From Prevotella sp. UBA4341 (lineage in GTDB: Bacteria > Bacteroidota > Bacteroidia > Bacteroidales > Bacteroidaceae), in NCBI GenBank assembly GCA_002393705.1, contig DGTH01000061.1:1-10863 (forward strand): a DNA stretch of 10,863 nucleotides, given 5' to 3'. The position numbers were made by a program, and so were the translations under genes. Shown in pieces: positions 5,196 through 10,863 of this stretch (the first letter of the stretch is position 1; each line of letters starts with the position of its first letter). The notes beneath the pieces were generated by a model. It was not told the origin of the DNA and did not search any database. It saw only the letters and a list, made by a program, of their open reading frames with translations.

Positions 5196-7058
5196 TTAAG
5201 TTTCCTCCGGGTTTGGTTGCTCCGTTTCTTCTGCTACTGTCGGCGGCACGTATTGGCTGGGAGCCACGCCGTAGGTGCGCTTGAAGGTGCGGGTGAAGCT
5301 GGAAGGCTCGTTGAAACCGCACTTTTCGGCCACTTCGTTCACGGAGTAGTTGCCCTGCTGTAGCAGCGTGGCGGCGTGCTGCATCTGAATGGCCGTGATG
5401 TAGGCTTTGGGCGTTTCGCCCGTCACCTGCTGCAGACGGCGGCGTAGGGTGGTGGGCGACAGGCTCATCTTCTTGGCGATGTCTTCCACGCTGAAGGGGC
5501 CGTGCCGCATGGCCTCGTTGACTAAGGAAATGACCTCAATGAGGAACTGCCGGTCGTTGAAATCGGGCTTTTTGTGCGCCGTGTCCTCTTTTATCTGGGT
5601 TACCTGCTGGCTGATTAGCGCTATTTCGCCCGTCAGTTCGGCTATGCGGCGGTGGTGGCGGCGCGCACGCCGGTAGCTGAAGGCCCAGGTAACGACGGCC
5701 AGCAGCAAGAAGACTGCCACGGCAAGGGCTATGTTGCGCGTGTGGCGGTGGCGCAGCTCCTCCTTCTCGGCCAGCAGGCGCTCGTTGCCAAGCTGTGCAG
5801 AGTACTGGGTCAGGAGCACGCGCGTCTGGTCGTCGAAGATGCTGTCGCGCAAGAGGTTGTAACGGTCGTTGTGCTGCATGGCCAGCTTGGGGTCGGTTTC
5901 GCGCAGCGCCTCGTAGAGTCCCCTGCGGCTGCGGCTCTCGTTGAAGATGTCCTTCTGCTCGACGAAGATCTGGAGGGCCTCGTCGAAGTAGGTGACGGCC
6001 TCTGCCGTCTTGTCTTCATGGAGCAGGAGGCGGCCCATCTGGTTGCAGGCTATGCCAAGGGAGTGGTAGTTCTTCGACTGGCGCAGGCCCGGAATGGCCT
6101 GGCTGAGCAGCTCTTTGGCCTCGCTGTAGCGGCCAAGGCCCATCAGCGTCTCCGAGAGTTGCGACTGGCGGACGGGAATCTTCGATGTATTCTGCATTTT
6201 TTGCTCCATCTCCAGGGCTTGCTCGCCGTAGGTCAGCGCCACGTCGTAGCGGCGCATGTTGTTGTAAATCTCGCAGGCCATGCCCGTCAGTATGGCCAGT
6301 CGGGGCGGGTTGTCGGCCTTGCGGCAGTAGTCGAGTCCGCGCAGCACGCACTTTTCGGCCTCGTCGTACTGGTGGGCAGAGACGAAGATAGCCGCCATGC
6401 TGTTGAACGACGAGGCGATGTTGTCGGCGTTGCCCGTCTTCAGGTCCAGCTCGTTGCAGCGCTTGGCGTAGTTGATGGCCTTGTCGAAGTCGCCCATGCG
6501 GTAGTAGTTGATGGTGATGGCCGTGAGGCAGTCGCCCTCGATGCCGACGTCGCCGCTCTTCTCGCAGAGCGGCAGGGCCTTCAGTCCGTAGTGGACGCCC
6601 TGCTCGTAGTGCTGGTAGAGCTGGTAGTACTCTGAGGCCCAGTACCACACTTGCTGGCGAAGGGTGTCGGCAGGTGTGGCGGGCTTCATGCTGATGGGTT
6701 CGTCGAAGAGCTCCTCCTTATTAATAATAGTAAAGAAGCGGTTGGCCGTCTCCACCGTCGGCTGGCGGTCGAAGACGCGCAGCAGCGAGTCCACCTGCTC
6801 CGTCTGTGCGTGGGCAAAGAGCGGGAGGAAGAGCAGGAGGAAGTACGGGATGCTTTTTTCGAGGTACGAGGTGCGAGGTGCGAGGTACGAGGTTTTTTCG
6901 AGGTACGAGGTGCGAGGTACGAGGTACGAGAATACTTTGCACGCCCATCTCTGCCACGTGGCATTTCTCGCACCTGGCACCTCGCACCTCGTATCTCGAA
7001 GATAAGCACCTGGCACCTCGCACCTCGTATCTCGAAGATGAGCACCTCGCACCATCAT
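5196..7058 (-). CDS. Membrane-spanning TPR regulator with C-terminal AraC-type DNA-binding domain
   Basis: As read from ATG 7058 the protein has 620 residues. Residues 1-68 are encoded by the heptamer repeat array and look foreign. Residues ~69-85 (SIPYFLLLFLPLFAHAQ) are a signal peptide or anchor. Residues ~130-400 are helical TPR-like repeats (e.g. YYRMGDFDKAINYAKRCNEL, YDEAEKCVLRGLDYC, YDVALTYGEQALEM, YSEAKELLSQAI, TAEAVTYFDEALQIF). A transmembrane segment at ~442-462 (NIALAVAVFLLLAVVTWAF) is followed by a basic stretch and coiled-coil-like linker, then an AraC/XylS helix-turn-helix domain at ~503-606, with FSVEDIAKKMSLSPTTLRRRLQQVTG and the second-helix signature YSVNEVAEKCGFNEPSSFTRTFKRTYGVAPSQY. 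The layout implies a periplasmic sensor linked through the membrane to a cytoplasmic DNA-binding domain, a one-component receptor with no kinase. The start follows the upstream stop by only 6 nt (TAA, then ATGATG), so translation is probably coupled. The original start was probably an ATG directly before the signal peptide, lost when repeats arrived. Its target may be the inverted repeat at 5041-5089 (inference). Confidence 0.85.
   Translation of the reverse strand: MMVRGAHLRDTRCEVPGAYLRDTRCEVPGARNATWQRWACKVFSYLVPRTSYLEKTSYLAPRTSYLEKSIPYFLLLFLPLFAHAQTEQVDSLLRVFDRQPTVETANRFFTIINKEELFDEPISMKPATPADTLRQQVWYWASEYYQLYQHYEQGVHYGLKALPLCEKSGDVGIEGDCLTAITINYYRMGDFDKAINYAKRCNELDLKTGNADNIASSFNSMAAIFVSAHQYDEAEKCVLRGLDYCRKADNPPRLAILTGMACEIYNNMRRYDVALTYGEQALEMEQKMQNTSKIPVRQSQLSETLMGLGRYSEAKELLSQAIPGLRQSKNYHSLGIACNQMGRLLLHEDKTAEAVTYFDEALQIFVEQKDIFNESRSRRGLYEALRETDPKLAMQHNDRYNLLRDSIFDDQTRVLLTQYSAQLGNERLLAEKEELRHRHTRNIALAVAVFLLLAVVTWAFSYRRARRHHRRIAELTGEIALISQQVTQIKEDTAHKKPDFNDRQFLIEVISLVNEAMRHGPFSVEDIAKKMSLSPTTLRRRLQQVTGETPKAYITAIQMQHAATLLQQGNYSVNEVAEKCGFNEPSSFTRTFKRTYGVAPSQYVPPTVAEETEQPNPEET
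6854..6931. repeat. Two 39-bp units of CGAGGTR heptamers, left arm of an inverted array
   Basis: Units at 6854-6892 and 6893-6931 each consist of TTTTTT followed by heptamers CGAGGTA or CGAGGTG and a partial heptamer. The 39-nt period equals 13 codons, so the minus strand encodes SYLVPRTSYLEKT then SYLAPRTSYLEKS. The array ends exactly at the signal-peptide coding region of the TPR-AraC gene. Confidence 0.9.
6952..6963. repeat. 12-bp palindrome at the centre of the heptamer array
   Basis: TGCCACGTGGCA is a perfect palindrome in the 33-bp spacer between the two inverted heptamer arms (34-nt paired segments at 6899-6932 and 6965-6998). Confidence 0.75.
6969..7053. repeat. Two and a partial 36-bp heptamer units, right arm of the inverted array
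   Basis: Units at 6969-7004 and 7005-7040 differ only at their first and last bases; a third unit is truncated at 7041-7053, next to the ATG of the TPR-AraC gene. On the minus strand each is built from heptamers CGAGATA, CGAGGTG, CGAGGTG, CCAGGTG and encodes LRDTRCEVPGA(Y/R). The segment 6965-6998 is the reverse complement of 6899-6932 at 30 of 34 positions, so the transcript could fold into a long stem. Confidence 0.9.
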
Positions 7059-7064
7059 GACTGG

Positions 7065-9083
7065 TTACTTATAGTTATTGATAAAAGTGACGTATTCATC
7101 GCACATGGTGACGTAGTCGGCAATGTGCGAACCGTTCGCCTTCTCGAAGTCAGCCAGGCGGGCCAGACACTTGTACTGCCACGTCTGCGGCTGCGGCTTC
7201 AGGAAGGAACAGTTCTCGGCGTCGTTCCACTCCTCGGTAAACCAGCGGTCGGGGTTCAGATAGACGTAGCTCTGGGCAAAGAGCACGCGCTCCTGAAGCT
7301 TCATGTTCTTCGTCTGACCGGCTATGGCGAGGTAGGAGACGGCTTTGTCGATGAAGTCGAGCTCGTTAGGCTGTAGCTCGTCGTAGCCGCTCTTGCCGCC
7401 GCGCGTCAGGTACCAGCAGTCGCCCGTGTAGTGAGCCTGGGCGTAGCGTACGGCCAGGTCGTAGCAGCGCTGGTTCCTCTCTTCGCCGCTGAGTACGCTG
7501 AGCTCACCCTCCATGCGTAGCATTTCGCGGCAGAAGTCGGCCTTCGGATTGTTGTTCAGGTGGTACTCCTGTTCGTAGTCGGCCTGTGTGAGCCACTGGC
7601 GCTTCACCCACGGCTCCACAGCCCAGCTGCGCTTAATGGCCCAGATGGCGTAGTGAAGGTCGCGGTAGAAGGACTGTGGCACCTTCTGGAACCAGTCGAG
7701 GGCCTTCTGCCACTCTGCCAGGCGCAGGTACTTCGTGGCGATAAAGTCGTTCATGTCGGTTTCATCGATGCTGCAGTACTGCTTCAGGTAGTTGTCGAGC
7801 GGGCTGCGGTGGTTGGTGGTGGCATAGTCGAGGAAGGTGATGAGCTTATCGACGCGCATGGTGTCAATCATGTTGTCATACTGGTAGGCACCGACACTCT
7901 TGTAGAGGGCCAGGGCGGTGTTGTCGCGGCCGGCGGCCTTGTACTTCTTGACGAGCACCTGGTGGATGAGGCGGTCCAGGGCTACCTGCTTGAGACCGTT
8001 GTCGGTGTCGGTGGTCAGCCACTGCAGCTCGCCGGCCAGATAGTCGTCGAAGCTCTGGCCGACGGGTGTCGTGGCCGAGGTGATGTAGATGTTGATGGTG
8101 CGGGCCACGTCCTTCGAAGCCTGCGTGCCGTCGAGCGTCATGGCCTCGTCGATGGCGGCCTTACCCTGGCGCTGGTTGCCGAAGAGGTACTGCAGCCAGG
8201 CCTCGGCCGACTTCCAGAGGGCGGGGTCCTGAGTCTTGCCCTCGCGCACCACCTGGGCGGCAAACTGCCACATCTGCTGGGCCTCGCTGCGCTTGATGTC
8301 TCGAATGAAGAGCTTGCCGCTGAGGCCGCCCTCCTCTGACGTGGCGTCGATGGCTTCCTGGGCGTTGTTGACGAAGTCCTGTAGCAGGAAGTAGAGCACG
8401 GGTGAGTTGGCATCGCGCTGGTACTCCTGGCGAATGGCCTCGAAGGAGCGCTTCTTGTAGTACTGCGTCATGAGGCTGTTGTAGTCGTGCTGCTCGGCAA
8501 AGATGCGGCCGGCCTCCTCCTGACGGCCCGTCTTGTAGAGGGCACCGGCGTAGATGTTCTTCATCATGTCTTTATAGACGGTCTCTATGTACTGCGAGGC
8601 GGTCTGCTCCCAGAAGGTGACGTTCTCCTGGTGGCGGCCCATGAGCATGTTGCAGCGCATGAAGAGCAGGGCGTGCTGGCTGCGCAGCTTGGTCTTGAGC
8701 TTGCTCTTGGCGTAGGCGCGGATGTCGGAGAGGCGCTGGTTGCGGGTGGCCACGTCCTGGCGCGAGGGGTAGTCCCACGCCTCGGCGCGCACCTCTTGCA
8801 CCTGCTTGAGGTATCGCTCCAGGTTTTCCACGTAGCCCACCATGAGCTCGTCGCCCTTCTTGCGGGCAAAACTGATGATTTCATCGGCGTTGTACCAGTA
8901 GTACTCATCGGTATTGCCGAGGTAGGCCTGCCAGTTCTTGCGGGTAATCTTGTCCATGCGCTCGCTGAACTCCTCTCCCTGACAGACGCGGAAGAGGTAG
9001 TGGTTGTGGGTGTCGGGCCACGCACAGGCCAGCATGGGCAGTGACATGACTACCATGAGGCTAATGATGATAAATCGCTTCAT
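7065..9083 (-). CDS. Exported alpha-helical protein of unknown function (672 aa)
   Basis: I do not recognise a named family. The N-terminus (MKRFIIISLMVVMSLPMLACAWPD) is an export signal; Cys20 could be lipidated, though MLAC is a weak lipobox, or cleavage could follow ACA. The rest is almost entirely amphipathic helices rich in Tyr, Trp, Gln, Ala and Arg, with helix pairs that look TPR-like (e.g. ~165-215, YKDMMKNIYAGALYKTGRQEEAGRIFAEQHDYNSL; and near 463, LRLAEWQKALDWFQKVPQSFYRDLHYAIW). A helical solenoid scaffold in the periplasm or on the outer membrane is the most likely fold. The gene begins inside the 3' end of the upstream lipoprotein gene (23-bp overlap, different frame), which implies co-translation, and ends 6 nt before the TPR-AraC start. 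ATG 9083 is fixed by the signal peptide. Confidence 0.8.
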   Translation of the reverse strand: MKRFIIISLMVVMSLPMLACAWPDTHNHYLFRVCQGEEFSERMDKITRKNWQAYLGNTDEYYWYNADEIISFARKKGDELMVGYVENLERYLKQVQEVRAEAWDYPSRQDVATRNQRLSDIRAYAKSKLKTKLRSQHALLFMRCNMLMGRHQENVTFWEQTASQYIETVYKDMMKNIYAGALYKTGRQEEAGRIFAEQHDYNSLMTQYYKKRSFEAIRQEYQRDANSPVLYFLLQDFVNNAQEAIDATSEEGGLSGKLFIRDIKRSEAQQMWQFAAQVVREGKTQDPALWKSAEAWLQYLFGNQRQGKAAIDEAMTLDGTQASKDVARTINIYITSATTPVGQSFDDYLAGELQWLTTDTDNGLKQVALDRLIHQVLVKKYKAAGRDNTALALYKSVGAYQYDNMIDTMRVDKLITFLDYATTNHRSPLDNYLKQYCSIDETDMNDFIATKYLRLAEWQKALDWFQKVPQSFYRDLHYAIWAIKRSWAVEPWVKRQWLTQADYEQEYHLNNNPKADFCREMLRMEGELSVLSGEERNQRCYDLAVRYAQAHYTGDCWYLTRGGKSGYDELQPNELDFIDKAVSYLAIAGQTKNMKLQERVLFAQSYVYLNPDRWFTEEWNDAENCSFLKPQPQTWQYKCLARLADFEKANGSHIADYVTMCDEYVTFINNYK

Positions 9084-9927
9084 AGGTGTTGGGTTTATAA
9101 CGGTTAATATTTTCTCGGTCTAAGTGGTAGGTCAAGATGGTGTGGCGCAGCTCGGGGCGCTGGCCCTCGACGGCCTTCTTGACGCGCAGAATCTCCTCGG
9201 CCGGCACTTCGTGGTCGATGCGCACGCCGTGGATGTTGCGGCGCCAGAGGAAGACGGGGTAGGCGGCAGCCATGGGCAGCGGGTAGCTGGCAAGCCAGCG
9301 CAGGTAGGGCATGACGTCGCGGAAGTCGAGCACGGGGTTACGCTCGTTGAAACGGCGCGGGTCGCCCGTATTGTAGAGCATGAGCACGCCGTAGTCGGCG
9401 GGTGGCTCGGGCATGGCGAGCTGGTGCAGGCGGATGGTGGTGGAGAGCCGGAGCCCGTGGGCGGCGGCCTCCTGGCGCACCTGGCTGAGGAAGTCGTAGT
9501 ACCTTACCCGGCTGCGCTCGGTGTAGTCGCAGTCTATCTGTAGCTCGCTGACGCCACGGATGTCGTTCGTTTCGTTCATCTGCAGGACGCGCTCAACGAG
9601 TTTCTTGGCCAGACCCTCGTGGCGGGCGTGCATGCAGTTCTCGGTCATATAGACGGTAGGCACCAGCGTCACGCCCGTGGGCGGTGGCTCGGAAAAGCTG
9701 ATGGTGGCATTGGGCATGGGCAGACTGTCGTCGGACATGACCACGTCGAAGTAGCGGCAGAAGACGCGCCGCACGCCGTAATCGGCCAGAAACGCCCGTT
9801 CCATCGAGTCGAGCCGCCACTCCGTACGCCAGTAATAGACGGCGTTCTCGTCGGGCAGCGACGGCTCTTGCCGGCAGCCAGCGGCCAACAGCAGGAGCAG
9901 GGGCAGGAGGATGAGGAAGCGTTTCAC
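9061..9927 (-). CDS. Lipoprotein with a TIM-barrel-like (glycosidase-like) sequence, 288 aa
   Basis: Starts with GTG at 9927, immediately giving a lipoprotein signal (MKRFLILLPLLLLLAAGCRQ, lipobox LAAGC, Cys18). Regularly spaced hydrophobic strands follow: YGVRRVFCRYFDV (~50-62), VTLVPTVYMT (~86-95), VSELQIDCDYTERSRVRYYDFLSQV (~126-150), LRLSTTIRLHQL (~159-170), YGVLMLYNTGD (~179-189) and LPMAAAYPVFLW (~217-228). This is the rhythm of a TIM barrel. The ELQIDCDY...R..YYDFL..VR segment recalls DUF3142-type proteins, which I treat as a weak resemblance. Asp132 and Asp134 at the end of a strand are where glycosidase-like barrels often place acids, but no known catalytic signature is evident. It sits 15 nt after the DUF3332 gene and overlaps the next gene, so it belongs to the operon. 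Confidence 0.78.
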   Translation of the reverse strand: MKRFLILLPLLLLLAAGCRQEPSLPDENAVYYWRTEWRLDSMERAFLADYGVRRVFCRYFDVVMSDDSLPMPNATISFSEPPPTGVTLVPTVYMTENCMHARHEGLAKKLVERVLQMNETNDIRGVSELQIDCDYTERSRVRYYDFLSQVRQEAAAHGLRLSTTIRLHQLAMPEPPADYGVLMLYNTGDPRRFNERNPVLDFRDVMPYLRWLASYPLPMAAAYPVFLWRRNIHGVRIDHEVPAEEILRVKKAVEGQRPELRHTILTYHLDRENINRYKPNTYEAIYHH

Positions 9928-9942
9928 GGGTTCAGGCGTTGG

Positions 9943-10497
9943 TTAGTACATGGCAAAATAGTTGCCGCCGTTGACGGCCATGCGCACCTGACCCAGGCCG
10001 GCCATGTCGGGCATGACGTTGAGTTGCTGTCCGTCGTGCAGATAGACGGCGATGGTGCCGTCGTCGTTGAAGGTGAACACGTCGTGGCTGATGCCGCCCT
10101 GCTCGAACGACCAGGTCTTCGTCTTGGCGTCGTACCAGAAATGGGTCACTTCACCGGTGGGAGCCTTGATTTCGTAGCCGTTCTTCAGCGTGGTGACGGC
10201 ATAGAGCACACCGTCGGAGCCCATGACGTTCTTCGTGGTGCCAATGTTGGCCTCCATGGGGTTGGTGCCCGACCAGAACTCGATGCTGTTCAGGACCAGC
10301 GAGTCGGCTATCAGGCTCAGAGTGCCGCAGATGGGCATGAGCACGAAGCCCACTACGGCGTTGACGAACTTGCTGTCGGTCATGTTGCGCTGCCACTTGG
10401 CATAGCTGTTGAAGAGGCTGAACGAGCCAATGCACGAACTGAATACTACGCTGCCGGCCAGCAGGACGGCTGCCATTTTGAGTGTTTTCTTTTTCAT
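9943..10497 (-). CDS. DUF3332 family lipoprotein
   Basis: A 184-residue protein starting MKKKTLKMAAVLLAGSVVFSSCIGSFSLFN, with a lipobox ending at Cys22. The order CIGSFSLFN..., FVNAVVGFVLMPICGTLSLIADSLVLNSIEFWSGTNP (~43-80, a hydrophobic probable membrane segment) and a C-terminal beta-rich part is typical of DUF3332 proteins, small envelope proteins of unknown function in Bacteroidetes and some Proteobacteria. ATG 10497 is chosen because it opens the lipoprotein signal; in-frame ATGs at 10560 and 10575 lie in the leader and would add 21-26 residues before the signal, which is unlikely. First gene of the operon, behind a duplicated promoter. Confidence 0.85.
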   Translation of the reverse strand: MKKKTLKMAAVLLAGSVVFSSCIGSFSLFNSYAKWQRNMTDSKFVNAVVGFVLMPICGTLSLIADSLVLNSIEFWSGTNPMEANIGTTKNVMGSDGVLYAVTTLKNGYEIKAPTGEVTHFWYDAKTKTWSFEQGGISHDVFTFNDDGTIAVYLHDGQQLNVMPDMAGLGQVRMAVNGGNYFAMY

Positions 10498-10590
10498 CTT
10501 GTATGTTTCTTGTTGAAAGGAATTAGCTAATATGTCTTCTATATGACTAAAATTACTCATGTTGCTTTCGACCATTTGAAAAGTTTGCTG

Positions 10591-10621
10591 CAAAGGTACG
10601 ATTAAGTGAGCACAAAACAAA
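10591..10621 (-). promoter_or_regulatory. Proximal promoter (P1) of the DUF3332 operon
   Basis: The minus strand has TTTG (10618-10621), a 19-bp spacer and TACCTTTG (10591-10598). The start is expected near 10584, leaving a leader of about 87 nt before ATG 10497. Confidence 0.82.
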
Positions 10622-10662
10622 ACAAATAACAAAGTTTTTTGATTTTGTTTTGTTGAACGTGA

Positions 10663-10689
10663 GTACCTTCGGCCATAGGCCAAAGGTAC
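10663..10689. repeat. Imperfect palindrome overlapping the distal -7 box
   Basis: GTACCTTCGGCC-ATA-GGCCAAAGGTAC: 12-bp arms with one mismatch and a 3-nt loop. In minus-strand RNA the mismatch becomes a G-U pair. It covers the -7 box of P2 (10681-10688). Confidence 0.7.
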
Positions 10690-10711
10690 GATTAAGTGAG
10701 CACAAAACAAA
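10681..10711 (-). promoter_or_regulatory. Distal promoter copy (P2) of the DUF3332 operon
   Basis: Identical in sequence to P1 through the 36-bp repeat: TTTG at 10708-10711 and TACCTTTG at 10681-10688 on the minus strand. Transcripts from here would start near 10674 and read through P1. Confidence 0.72.
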
Positions 10712-10797
10712 ACAAAAATGCGATTTTGTTTTGTGACTTGCACCCGTTAGATATTGCTCATGTCGAGCATACTAAGACAAAAAAAGTCCGAAAAACC

Positions 10798-10828
10798 TTT
10801 GTTAATCAGACTTTTTGTAGTACCTTTG
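10798..10828 (+). promoter_or_regulatory. Plus-strand promoter firing out of the window
   Basis: TTTG (10798-10801), 19-bp spacer, TACCTTTG (10821-10828), with a start expected near 10835. The divergent gene it serves lies beyond 10863. Between this and the distal minus-strand promoter (10744-10797) I see no further gene or RNA. Confidence 0.82.
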
Positions 10829-10863
10829 CACCGAAATAAAGTATAAACCAAATCTCAATTCCG

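Larger units (their letters stand above)
10591..10716. repeat. 36-bp exact direct repeat carrying a complete promoter
   Basis: The 36-nt sequence at 10591-10626 recurs exactly at 10681-10716, 90 bp upstream. It begins with CAAAGGTACGATTAAGTGAG and continues into an AC-rich stretch. Each copy is followed by a GATTTTGTTTTG segment that can pair with the AC-rich part; in the distal copy CACAAAACAAAA (10701-10712) has an exact inverted partner TTTTGTTTTGTG ending at 10734. The repeat includes both the -33 and -7 boxes. Confidence 0.88.

Noticed and set aside
5652..6635. Plus-strand 327-codon frame opposite the TPR-AraC gene
   Set aside because: Leucine-, valine- and alanine-rich mirror of the TPR coding strand, no promoter or recognisable domain; shadow frame.
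6854..7053. CRISPR array
   Set aside because: The repeats are contiguous heptamer tracts without unique spacers and occur in inverted orientation, and no cas gene is present.
9619..10530. Plus-strand 303-codon frame spanning two lipoprotein genes
   Set aside because: Antisense to two genes with clear lipoprotein signals and to their junction; no domain seen.
10498..10743. N-terminal extension of the DUF3332 protein up to 10743
   Set aside because: The extra frame is a translation of the duplicated promoter repeat (FVLFCAHLIVPL occurs twice) and precedes the lipoprotein signal.
10781..10816. AAAAAGTC / GACTTTTT inverted repeat as a terminator
   Set aside because: The 8-bp stem is nearly all A-T with a 20-nt loop and lies within the plus-strand promoter spacer; likely incidental.

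Overview
The window looks like chromosome from a Bacteroidales bacterium, most likely Prevotella or a close relative. Three things point there. The promoters carry the Bacteroidetes signature (a -7 box TAnnTTTG about 19-20 bp from a TTTG -33 box). The secreted proteins end in a short 'IY..GR....Q.G(V/L)NI.RM..GT.(K/R)KV' tail. There are many short repeats of the kinds scattered through Prevotella genomes. No rRNA, tRNA, CRISPR, transposase or phage gene is visible.

All recognised genes lie on the minus strand, so transcription runs from high to low coordinates. At the right edge (about 10498-10863) is a regulatory region of some 366 bp without a gene. It holds a duplicated minus-strand promoter and one plus-strand promoter that fires out of the window. 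From it runs a tight four-gene block: a DUF3332-type lipoprotein (10497-9943), a lipoprotein with a TIM-barrel look (9927-9061), a large exported alpha-helical protein (9083-7065, 23-bp overlap with its upstream neighbour), and a membrane-spanning TPR protein with a C-terminal AraC-type DNA-binding domain (7058-5196). A 200-bp array of heptameric repeats, arranged as an inverted pair, lies between the third and fourth genes and forms the first ~68 codons of the regulator as now read.

Downstream of the regulator is a 257-bp gap. It contains a near-perfect 17-bp inverted repeat beside the promoter of the next gene (4938-2266), a secreted protein of four ~200-residue beta-rich modules. That gene ends in a strong rho-independent terminator (2199-2238). 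A 266-bp gap follows, with a promoter for a secreted endonuclease I-family nuclease (1969-521). Last is the N-terminal part of a class I SAM-dependent methyltransferase of the PG_1098 / THUMP-like type (413 to the window edge).

Working model (inference): the four-gene block is an uncharacterised envelope module whose membrane-spanning TPR-AraC regulator senses something in the periplasm and acts on the inverted repeat next to the beta-rich surface protein. The other theme is repeat invasion: heptamers, GC-rich hairpins and nonamers have entered intergenic gaps, a promoter region, and at least two coding sequences without breaking the reading frame.
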